From assembly GCA_003649445.1 (NCBI GenBank), contig QMRV01000145.1:1-5084 (forward strand): a stretch of 5,084 nucleotides of DNA, in the 5' to 3' direction. A program made the translations under genes and the position numbers. The stretch comes from Thermoprotei archaeon (GTDB lineage: Archaea > Thermoproteota > Thermoprotei > Thermofilales > B15-G2). Position 1 is the first letter of the stretch. Each line of letters starts with the position of its first letter. Under the pieces are notes generated by a model that had not been told where the DNA came from, made no database searches, and was given only the letters and a program-made list of their open reading frames with translations. Below, piece by piece: positions 1 to 5,084 of this stretch.

Positions 1-4
1 AAGA

Positions 5-1150
5 ATGGAGACGCTGAGGATACTCTGGTATAACTGGAGATGCATCAAACACCCATTAGCAGGCGGAGCAGAGGTATACACCCACGAGATAGCGAGGAGA
101 CTAGCTAGAGAAGGCCATGAAGTAGTACTAGCCACCTCCAGACCAAGGAACCTGCCTAAGGAGGAGGACATCGATGGCTACAGGGTCATCAGAGTAGGGA
201 ACAGGTACACGGTCTACCTACGCGCAAAGAAAGTCTACCACGAGCTGAAGAGAAGAGGTTGGAGACCCGATGTAGTTATCGACGAGGTAAACACGATCCC
301 CTTTCTAACACCTAGATACGTAGAAGAGCCCATAGCCATGCTCATACACCAGCTATGCAAGGAGTGCTGGAGCTACGCAGCACATCCCCTGATACAACCC
401 TTCGGATGGTGGCTAGAGAGGAAACTTCATAAGATCTACATAGAGAGTGCTGAGAACGGAAAGCTAAGAGCAATAATCACGGTATCCCCAAGCACAAAAC
501 AAGATCTCGTAGAATTGGGGTACCCCAACGAGTTGATGCACATTGTTTACAATGGCCTCGATTGGGAATTCTACAAAGACTGTGTAGACCTATGCAGAGA
601 TAAAGAGGATCTCGTTGTCTATGTGGGTAGGATAACACCTTACAAAAAGCTTGAGGACCTCTTAAAGGCATGGAGAATAGTAGAACAAGAACATAATGAC
701 GCAGAACTAATCATAGCTGGAAGAGCTGAGTCAAAGTACCTGAGGAGACTAGTAGAGCTAGCTAAGAAACTTAACCTAGAAAGAGTAAAGTTCAGGATAA
801 ATATCCCGCGGCGAGAAAAGAAGCTGTTGCTTGCTAAAGCCAAGATGCTAGTGTATACATCGATAAGAGAGGGGTGGGGGCAGACAATTCTAGAAGCAGC
901 AGCATGTAAAACACCAGCAGTAGCCTATAGTGTACCGGGATTGAGGGATTCGGTAAAGGATATGGAGATAGGGATGCTGGTAGAGCCGGGGAACATAGAG
1001 AAGCTAGCCAAAGCAATTACATGGCTACTAGCAGACGAAGCCCTGAGAAACAGGCTAGGAGAGAACGCGTATAGATATGTACAGCAGTTCAGCTGGGATA
1101 AGGTAGCTGAAAGCTTTCTAAAGGTGGTTGAGGGAGCCTTACATGGATAA
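5..1150 (+). CDS. GT4-family glycosyltransferase (GT-B fold)
   Basis: Predicted retaining glycosyltransferase that moves a sugar from a nucleotide-sugar donor onto a growing lipid-linked glycan or polysaccharide, at the cytoplasmic side of the membrane. It has 381 residues, a normal length for the family, and no signal peptide. The N-terminal acceptor domain opens with a beta strand (LRILWYNWR, residues 4-12) and the glycine-rich GGAE motif (20-23), followed by the helix YTHEIARRLAREGHEV. The C-terminal donor domain has VVYVGRITPYKK (204-215), with the Arg/Lys that bind donor phosphates in this family, and the E-x7-E pair E289/E297 in SIREGWGQTILEAAACK. The ATG at 5 fits the usual distance to the first strand, but only four bases precede it, so no SD can be seen and an earlier start cannot be excluded. 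The 3' end overlaps the next gene by 8 bases. It looks more GC-rich than the genes after it. Sugar specificity cannot be read from sequence. Confidence 0.93.
   Translation: METLRILWYNWRCIKHPLAGGAEVYTHEIARRLAREGHEVVLATSRPRNLPKEEDIDGYRVIRVGNRYTVYLRAKKVYHELKRRGWRPDVVIDEVNTIPFLTPRYVEEPIAMLIHQLCKECWSYAAHPLIQPFGWWLERKLHKIYIESAENGKLRAIITVSPSTKQDLVELGYPNELMHIVYNGLDWEFYKDCVDLCRDKEDLVVYVGRITPYKKLEDLLKAWRIVEQEHNDAELIIAGRAESKYLRRLVELAKKLNLERVKFRINIPRREKKLLLAKAKMLVYTSIREGWGQTILEAAACKTPAVAYSVPGLRDSVKDMEIGMLVEPGNIEKLAKAITWLLADEALRNRLGENAYRYVQQFSWDKVAESFLKVVEGALHG
1130..1136 (+). promoter_or_regulatory. Shine-Dalgarno site deciding the start of the first GT2 gene
   Basis: GAGGGAG lies inside the end of the upstream GT4 gene, six bases before ATG 1143. 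It supports that ATG over the in-frame TTG at 1128, whose nearest purine-rich run (AAGGTGG) directly abuts the codon with no spacer. Confidence 0.6.
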
Positions 1151-2009
1151 GCCACTGGTATCGATAATCATACCTACATACAACTCAGAGAAGACGTTAC
1201 CAATATGTCTAGAATCGATAAAGAGGCAAACATATAAAAACATAGAAGTTATCGTGGTTGATAATTTTAGTACGGATCGTACTATAGAAATTGCACAAAG
1301 CTATGGCACAAGGGTTTATCTTAAAGGTTCGGAAAGATCATCACAGATGAATTATGGTGCGCTTAAGGCAAGAGGAGAACTCGTATATTTCATAGGCTCA
1401 GATTTCGTTCTTCATCCAAGGGTAATAGAAGAGTGTGTTCAATTAATAAAGCAGAGTTTTGATGCAGTAATGGTGTTAAATATTAGCGATCCTAGACCTA
1501 GTCTCGTAGCAAAGGTACGATTCTACGAGAGGTTATCGTACTATGGTAGTGGCACATACGAAGCAGCCAGATTCATGAGAAAAGACCTCTTTATCAAAGT
1601 AGGGGGCTTCGATACCAAGCTTTATACTAACGAAGACTATGATTTGCATCAAAGAATAGTAAGAGCAGGTGCCAAAATCGCTAGAACCAGACATAGCTTT
1701 GAGATACACATAGGTGAGCCAAAAAGCGTAAAGGAATTCATAGTAAAAAGCTTATACTATGGCTCAAATATAAAGTACTACATAAGGAAGAATCCAAACA
1801 TAGCACACATCACGCCAATAAGACCCACATTTCTTAGAAGAGAATACATAGCGTACATAGGACGAAAATGGCTACCAGGACTAGTTCTCGTGCCATTACT
1901 TAAAATAATACAAGCTACTGCAGTTCAATTAGGGATGTTATTGAAATTAGAAATTTCGCCTTATTCAAGAAATACAAAGTTTTGCATGAAGACTACTAAT
2001 AGCAGTTGA
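1143..2009 (+). CDS. GT2-family glycosyltransferase (GT-A fold) with C-terminal hydrophobic segment
   Basis: Predicted inverting glycosyltransferase using a nucleotide-sugar donor. From ATG 1143 it has 288 residues. The GT-A core starts at once with LVSIIIPTYNSEKTL (5-19), then IEVIVVDNFSTDRT (34-47) with the first donor-binding Asp (D40). The usual DxD position reads GSD (85-87), keeping only the second Asp. The acceptor-side NEDYDLHQRI (163-172) supplies the candidate catalytic Asp/Glu, and IHIGEP (189-193) plus YYGSNIKYYIRKNP follow, as in archaeal GT2 proteins of this type. A hydrophobic stretch at about 243-267 could anchor it to the membrane. The upstream TTG at 1128 would add five residues but has poorer SD placement. 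The last ~20 residues (EISPYSRNTKF and onward) are rich in S/T/N/C, while the -1 frame gives a more typical tail, so the 3' end may be frameshifted. The next gene starts 11 bases downstream. Confidence 0.92.
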   Translation: MDKPLVSIIIPTYNSEKTLPICLESIKRQTYKNIEVIVVDNFSTDRTIEIAQSYGTRVYLKGSERSSQMNYGALKARGELVYFIGSDFVLHPRVIEECVQLIKQSFDAVMVLNISDPRPSLVAKVRFYERLSYYGSGTYEAARFMRKDLFIKVGGFDTKLYTNEDYDLHQRIVRAGAKIARTRHSFEIHIGEPKSVKEFIVKSLYYGSNIKYYIRKNPNIAHITPIRPTFLRREYIAYIGRKWLPGLVLVPLLKIIQATAVQLGMLLKLEISPYSRNTKFCMKTTNSS

Positions 2010-2014
2010 GGGTG
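2008..2014 (+). promoter_or_regulatory. Shine-Dalgarno site of the FkbM methyltransferase gene
   Basis: GAGGGTG lies six bases before ATG 2021. Its first two bases are also the last two of the TGA stop of the preceding gene, so termination and re-initiation take place at the same spot. Confidence 0.6.
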
Positions 2015-2020
2015 TAAGAG

Positions 2021-2863
2021 ATGGCAAACAATATCTATAACGTTGCCAATAAGCTCTTGGGGGTTAAAGGTGACATAATCAGGGTAAGGTTTAGGGTAGA
2101 AGGAAGAGTTCTAGAAGCATATGTGCCAGATGATGAAATGTGGGGTGCTATAAAGGACATTCTTCTTAATAGAGAGTATGAATATATACCCGGTTTCGAA
2201 CTTGAGAATCTTAAGGATAAGGTCGTTATAGATATTGGTGCGCATGTTGGTTTGTACTCTTTGCTAGCTTCGTTATATGCAAAGAAAGTTATTTCAATAG
2301 AACCACACCCCGTGAACTATAGACTTCTAGAGATTAACAAGTTCATAAACAATGCTCAGAATATACATCCAATAAATACAGCTATCATAGGCACAAAATT
2401 CGTCAGATCTGTCCGATTGTGTCAGTCTGTACATAGCGGTGGAGCATCGATAATGATAGAGAGTTCTTCAAAGTGTTATGATGTTCCCGCTCAAACATTA
2501 AACGAAATTGTTGAGAACTACATAGACGATGTAGATAGTGATGTGTTGCTTAAAATGGATGTAGAAGGTGCGGAATTTGACATCTTTCGATCGTTAGATA
2601 TAGGTCTTTTAGGACGTATTAGGTTTATAGTAATGGAGCTTCATTTGAAATACGGACCTCTGTATGACATTGTTGAGAAGCTTAAATTAGCAAACTTTCA
2701 GATATGTTATTTCCATCCGCCGCTTATCGCTAAACATGCTAAACCCCGGATAGAGGTAAAGGATTTGCTAAAACTTAGAATCCTAAAATCGATGATCTAT
2801 CTGATTGCATCAATAGGTAAGCTAAAGAATAATGACTTGGTGATACTCTTTGCCTATAGATAA
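2021..2863 (+). CDS. FkbM-family SAM-dependent methyltransferase
   Basis: Predicted O-methyltransferase of the FkbM family (class I Rossmann fold). In glycan clusters such enzymes are usually inferred to methylate a sugar hydroxyl. It has 280 residues, typical for the family. SAM-binding motif I is VVIDIGAHVGLYS (68-80, with D71 and the glycines G73 and G77). The acidic residue after the second strand is E94 in ISIEPHP. The family hallmark LLKMDVEGAEFDIF is at 176-189 (D180, E182, E185), followed by the strand RFIVMELH. No signal peptide is seen. The start is ATG 2021 with an SD six bases upstream. The 3' end overlaps the next gene by 14 bases. Its position between two GT2 genes suggests it modifies a sugar added by the same pathway. 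Transient or permanent sugar O-methylation is known on some archaeal S-layer glycans. The substrate here is inference. Confidence 0.92.
   Translation: MANNIYNVANKLLGVKGDIIRVRFRVEGRVLEAYVPDDEMWGAIKDILLNREYEYIPGFELENLKDKVVIDIGAHVGLYSLLASLYAKKVISIEPHPVNYRLLEINKFINNAQNIHPINTAIIGTKFVRSVRLCQSVHSGGASIMIESSSKCYDVPAQTLNEIVENYIDDVDSDVLLKMDVEGAEFDIFRSLDIGLLGRIRFIVMELHLKYGPLYDIVEKLKLANFQICYFHPPLIAKHAKPRIEVKDLLKLRILKSMIYLIASIGKLKNNDLVILFAYR
2839..2844 (+). promoter_or_regulatory. Shine-Dalgarno site supporting a TTG start
   Basis: GGTGAT matches the 3' part of the archaeal SD consensus exactly and sits five bases before TTG 2850, inside the end of the methyltransferase gene. No in-frame ATG or GTG occurs near the GT2 core, so this site decides the TTG start. 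Confidence 0.7.
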
Positions 2864-3812
2864 TGTTAAAGGCGATTATTCAGAATATCCATTAGTCTCA
2901 GTAGTAATTCCCACACATAATAGGAAGGAGAAGTTAGAGCGCTTAATAAGGTCAATCCTCGAAAGCGACTATCCAAAGGATAAGCTAGAGATTATTGTTG
3001 TTGACGATGCTTCTACTGATGGTACACACGAACATATCAAGAGACTGTTTCCTCAAGTAAAGATCATACGCAATGATGAGGAGAAGCTTCTAGCTGAATC
3101 CCGAAACATAGGTATAAGAGCATCTAAAGGTAAGTATATCTTCATAATAGATGACGATAATGTTGTTGATAGAAACACTATAAAAGAGCTTGTAGAATTC
3201 ATGGAAAAACACCCAGAAGTAGGAGTAGCAGGACCGATAATGTATTTCTTAAACGATCCAACAAGAATATGGTGTGCTGGTATAAAACGAAGTTACTGGA
3301 CAACAATAACTGAATACATTGGTTTCAACGCCATAGACATAGGTCAATTTAAAGAGCCTTATGAATCTGATGATTTTCCAAATGCATTCATGGTTCGAAG
3401 AGAAGTCTTTGAAAAAGCCGGTCTATTCAATTCAAAGATATTTCCAATACACTACGATGAAGGAGACTTCTGCCAGCGAGTGAAGAAAGCTGGGTATAAG
3501 GTAATGGTTGTTCCAACCGCGAAAGTATGGCATGACGTACCATTACCAGAAGAAAATAAAGCATGGATATTTCGTCTAAAAAATCCTCTTAGAGCCTATT
3601 ATACCATTAGGAACAGAATACTGTTTCATGCTATATGGAGCAAGAGCGCATTACAGAGATTTGCGGCGTTGCTGGCATCTCTAGCAATAACGGTGTACTA
3701 CATGATCATGATTCTTAAGGAGGTTAACGGCAATAAACGCGAAGTGCTAAAATTGGTGGTTAAGGGCGTCATTGACGGCTTTAAGCTACTGAAGGAGGTG
3801 ATGCACCATTAG
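2850..3812 (+). CDS. GT2-family glycosyltransferase (rhamnosyltransferase-like, COG1216 type)
   Basis: Predicted inverting glycosyltransferase of the GT-A fold, 320 residues. The core runs from LVSVVIPTHNRKEKLERLI (15-33), through IIVVDDASTDGT (48-59), to a complete metal/donor motif IIDDDN (99-104; D101-D103). NAFMVRREVFEKAGLF (178-193) is the usual segment before the active site, and HYDEGDFCQRVKKAGYKV (201-218) carries the candidate catalytic base near E204/D206. KVWHDVPLP (225-233) is the conserved strand-His region. A hydrophobic helix at about 268-289 probably attaches the protein to the membrane, followed by a basic/amphipathic C-terminus. It begins with TTG 2850, supported by GGTGAT at 2839-2844. 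Unlike the first GT2 gene, it keeps all acidic donor-binding residues. Its TAG stop (3810-3812) shares bases with the proposed ATT start of the next gene. Resemblance to rhamnosyltransferases is only at family level, so the transferred sugar is unknown. Confidence 0.93.
   Translation: MPIDNVKGDYSEYPLVSVVIPTHNRKEKLERLIRSILESDYPKDKLEIIVVDDASTDGTHEHIKRLFPQVKIIRNDEEKLLAESRNIGIRASKGKYIFIIDDDNVVDRNTIKELVEFMEKHPEVGVAGPIMYFLNDPTRIWCAGIKRSYWTTITEYIGFNAIDIGQFKEPYESDDFPNAFMVRREVFEKAGLFNSKIFPIHYDEGDFCQRVKKAGYKVMVVPTAKVWHDVPLPEENKAWIFRLKNPLRAYYTIRNRILFHAIWSKSALQRFAALLASLAITVYYMIMILKEVNGNKREVLKLVVKGVIDGFKLLKEVMHH
3794..3802 (+). promoter_or_regulatory. Full-consensus Shine-Dalgarno before an ATT codon
   Basis: GGAGGTGAT is a nine-base match to the archaeal anti-SD complement, the strongest in the window. 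The codon five bases later is ATT (3808-3810), in frame with the sulfatase-like gene. No ATG, GTG or TTG in that frame follows until GTG 3877. The same five-base spacing is used before TTG 2850. Confidence 0.75.
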
Positions 3813-4776
3813 AATCTACAACAAGGTAATAGATGCAATAACGACTATCTTATTTGGCCTTGATAGAGGAATTAATGTGCTGAGCCTCGATTGGGATCAT
3901 CTTATAGTGCTAGATGCATGTCGTTGCGACATATTCGAGCATGTCTATAGAAAGTTCTTTCCTTCAGCCACCGAGTTCAAATGCATTACATCTCCTGCTT
4001 CCTCAACTATGGAGTTCGTGAGAAAGAACCTTGATGATAACATAGAGAAGAAGCTAAAGGATGTCGTATTTGTGAACTCTAATCCGGTGATAGATCATGA
4101 GTTAGGAGCAAGACTCAAGAAGTTATTCTGTAAGTATATCTCGGTATGGAGAGATTACTGGGATAGCGAGATAGGAACTGTAAGACCTGAAGTCACGTAC
4201 TATGTTGCTCTAAGAACCTATGTGAAGAACCCAGGCAAGAGAATGATCATATGGTTTCTACAACCTCATTACCCCTACGTCGACAAAAGGTTTAACCATA
4301 TCAACGCTCTGGGCAGAGAATTCATGAATAGAGCACTACACCACGACACCTCTAGTAATAACCTATTGACGCTTGCCAAAATAGTGAAGAACTTGTTAAG
4401 GAAGGGGTATCTATGTGCAGGAATACCAGATAAAATATGTGAATACGTGCATCGAACTCCCTCGGAAATCATAAAAGCTTACATCGTTAACCTACTCTCA
4501 GTTCTCTACTATGTAAAGAAGCTTACAGAAATTTTCCCTGGGAAAATAGTGGTAACATCTGATCATGGTGAAGCATTCGGGGAACCTTTAAGTAAACTAG
4601 CATTACCTTTACGTATTTATGGGCACCCATCAAGAACTCGAGTTTCTTCTCTAATACAGGTTCCCTACCTTATAGTGGAGAACAACATCTCGCAGTATGA
4701 AGCTCTCCGTAAAGCGTTAAGGCGTCTTATACATCTCTTCACCACTCAAACCAGAGGTGGTGAGGTACAGCGATGA
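3808..4776 (+). CDS. Sulfatase-like protein, alkaline phosphatase superfamily; probable ATT start
   Basis: Predicted metal-dependent hydrolase or transferase of the alkaline phosphatase/sulfatase superfamily, which acts on phosphate, sulfate or phosphoglycerol esters. From ATT 3808 it has 322 residues. Visible motifs are LIVLDACR (32-39, metal ligand D36), ITSPASST (60-67, nucleophile region), FLQPHYPY (150-157), VVTSDHGEAFGE (248-259, D252 and H253) and YGHPSRTR (271-278, H273). The sulfatase signature C-x-P-x-R is absent, so true sulfatase activity is doubtful. No signal peptide is seen, which suggests a cytoplasmic protein. The only conventional start is GTG 3877 (300 codons including the stop), with a modest SD GAGGA at 3866-3870. 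The frame is open from 3802, however, and 3808-3876 encodes plausible protein (RIYNKVIDAITTILFGLDRG). The RG-x-N stretch just before DWD resembles what I recall from archaeal relatives. It overlaps the next gene by ATGA. Superfamily call confident; reaction unknown; start uncertain. Confidence 0.85.
   Translation: MRIYNKVIDAITTILFGLDRGINVLSLDWDHLIVLDACRCDIFEHVYRKFFPSATEFKCITSPASSTMEFVRKNLDDNIEKKLKDVVFVNSNPVIDHELGARLKKLFCKYISVWRDYWDSEIGTVRPEVTYYVALRTYVKNPGKRMIIWFLQPHYPYVDKRFNHINALGREFMNRALHHDTSSNNLLTLAKIVKNLLRKGYLCAGIPDKICEYVHRTPSEIIKAYIVNLLSVLYYVKKLTEIFPGKIVVTSDHGEAFGEPLSKLALPLRIYGHPSRTRVSSLIQVPYLIVENNISQYEALRKALRRLIHLFTTQTRGGEVQR
4737..4765 (+). promoter_or_regulatory. RNA hairpin masking the Shine-Dalgarno of the last gene
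   Basis: CTTCACCACT (4737-4746) pairs over ten consecutive bases with GGTGGTGAGG (4756-4765), counting two G-U pairs, leaving a nine-base loop. The 3' arm covers most of the SD GAGGT at 4762-4766, six bases before ATG 4773. It lies within the sulfatase-like coding region, so ribosomes finishing that gene would open it. A role in translational coupling is inference. Confidence 0.5.
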
Positions 4777-5084
4777 GGATTGGAATATTTACACACTATA
4801 TAGATAAGTATCCCAAAAATGCACCTTCCTTGTATCAAATAGATTTGATAGAGAAGTTAGTCGAGAAAACAAATCTTGAGATAGTACTTATTCACCATAA
4901 AAAATCTGATTTACCAATATATAGGTTAACAGAAGAAGTGATAGTTTCTAAACTACACTAGCTAAGAGAACGCGAAATAAACAAACTGGATCTAGATGTT
5001 ATACATTTTAATGCAATACCATGGTCCTGGTGGCCCTCGGCATCAAAACTCAATATCCCTTCAATAGCCACGGTTCACGGAACT
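4773..5084 (+). pseudogene. GT4-family glycosyltransferase, 5' part, with in-frame amber codon; runs off the right edge
   Basis: N-terminal part of a predicted GT-B glycosyltransferase. Codons 1-62 (MRIGIFTHYIDKYPK and onward) give the first beta strand and the helix SLYQIDLIEKLVEK. TAG at 4959-4961 then stops the frame. The same frame continues for 41 codons to the window end with clear GT4-type sequence: LDLDVIHFNAIPWSWWP, then IPSIATVHGT, a typical second-strand and histidine-glycine region. A free-standing 62-residue protein is therefore unlikely. The gene is broken by one nonsense change, read through, or affected by a base error. The alternatives at this codon one base away are CAG, GAG, AAG, TAC/TAT, TGG, TCG and TTG. 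ATG 4773 overlaps the preceding TGA as ATGA and has SD GAGGT (4762-4766) within a hairpin. The donor-binding domain lies outside the window, so its integrity cannot be judged. Confidence 0.7.

Noticed and set aside
1128..1142. TTG 1128 as start of the first GT2 gene
   Set aside because: The purine-rich run abuts it without a spacer, whereas ATG 1143 has GAGGGAG at six bases and sits at the normal distance from the GT-A core.
477..1155. Open frames on the minus strand opposite the first GT4 gene
   Set aside because: They overlap a gene with clear family motifs, have low-complexity Ser/Leu/Pro-rich translations and no recognisable domain.
3797..3807. Small hairpin GGTG-ATG-CACC over the SD of the sulfatase-like gene
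   Set aside because: A four-base stem with a three-base loop is too weak to matter, especially in a thermophile.
3813..3876. Intergenic promoter upstream of GTG 3877
   Set aside because: No convincing BRE/TATA pair is seen and the stretch encodes plausible protein in frame with the downstream gene.
3985..4008. Formylglycine-type sulfatase active site around KCITSP
   Set aside because: The Cys is followed by I-T-S-P, not x-P-x-R, so the sulfatase signature is not met.
4275..4472. Minus-strand open frame of 65 codons opposite the sulfatase-like gene
   Set aside because: Shadow of a conserved coding region, with no domain or convincing start signal.
4773..4961. A free-standing 62-residue protein
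   Set aside because: The same frame continues as GT4 sequence beyond the TAG, so this is the N-terminus of a larger gene rather than a small protein.
4959..4961. Pyrrolysine or global amber reassignment as the preferred explanation
   Set aside because: TAG is used as an ordinary stop at 3810-3812 and no pyl genes are visible. It is kept only as a possibility to test.

Overview
The window is a tightly packed, one-direction (+ strand) gene cluster for building and decorating a glycan. It most likely comes from a thermophilic archaeon of the Thermoproteota (crenarchaea, possibly Desulfurococcales). The taxonomic hints are heavy use of ATA (Ile) and AGA/AGG (Arg) codons, a TTG start codon, purine-rich Shine-Dalgarno (SD) sites matching parts of the archaeal consensus GGAGGTGAT, and K/E/I/Y-rich proteins. 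Assignment below phylum level is inference.

Layout from left to right: (1) a GT4-family glycosyltransferase, 5-1150; (2) a GT2-family glycosyltransferase, 1143-2009; (3) a FkbM-family SAM-dependent methyltransferase, 2021-2863; (4) a second GT2-family glycosyltransferase, 2850-3812; (5) a sulfatase-like protein of the alkaline phosphatase superfamily, best read as 3808-4776; (6) the 5' part of a second GT4-family glycosyltransferase, 4773 to the right edge, interrupted by an in-frame TAG at 4959-4961. Genes overlap by 4-14 bases or lie 11 bases apart. There is no non-coding stretch longer than about 10 bases if gene 5 begins at 3808, or about 65 bases if it begins at 3877. I see no promoter or terminator inside the window, so the genes are probably one polycistronic unit whose promoter and end lie outside.

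Together the genes look like part of a locus for a lipid-linked oligosaccharide (S-layer or pilin N-glycan) or a surface polysaccharide. Several glycosyltransferases add sugars, the FkbM enzyme probably O-methylates a sugar, and the sulfatase-like enzyme may transfer or remove a phosphate- or sulfate-type group. No oligosaccharyltransferase, flippase or nucleotide-sugar synthesis gene is visible.

The unusual content is in translation signals and reading frames. Gene 5 has a full nine-base SD placed before an ATT codon with no ATG/GTG/TTG nearby. Gene 6 carries a lone amber codon in otherwise continuous GT4 coding sequence. A 10-bp hairpin covers the gene 6 SD. The tail of gene 2 reads more naturally in the -1 frame. 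These may be real biology, gene decay or base errors in the assembly, and the sequence alone cannot separate them.
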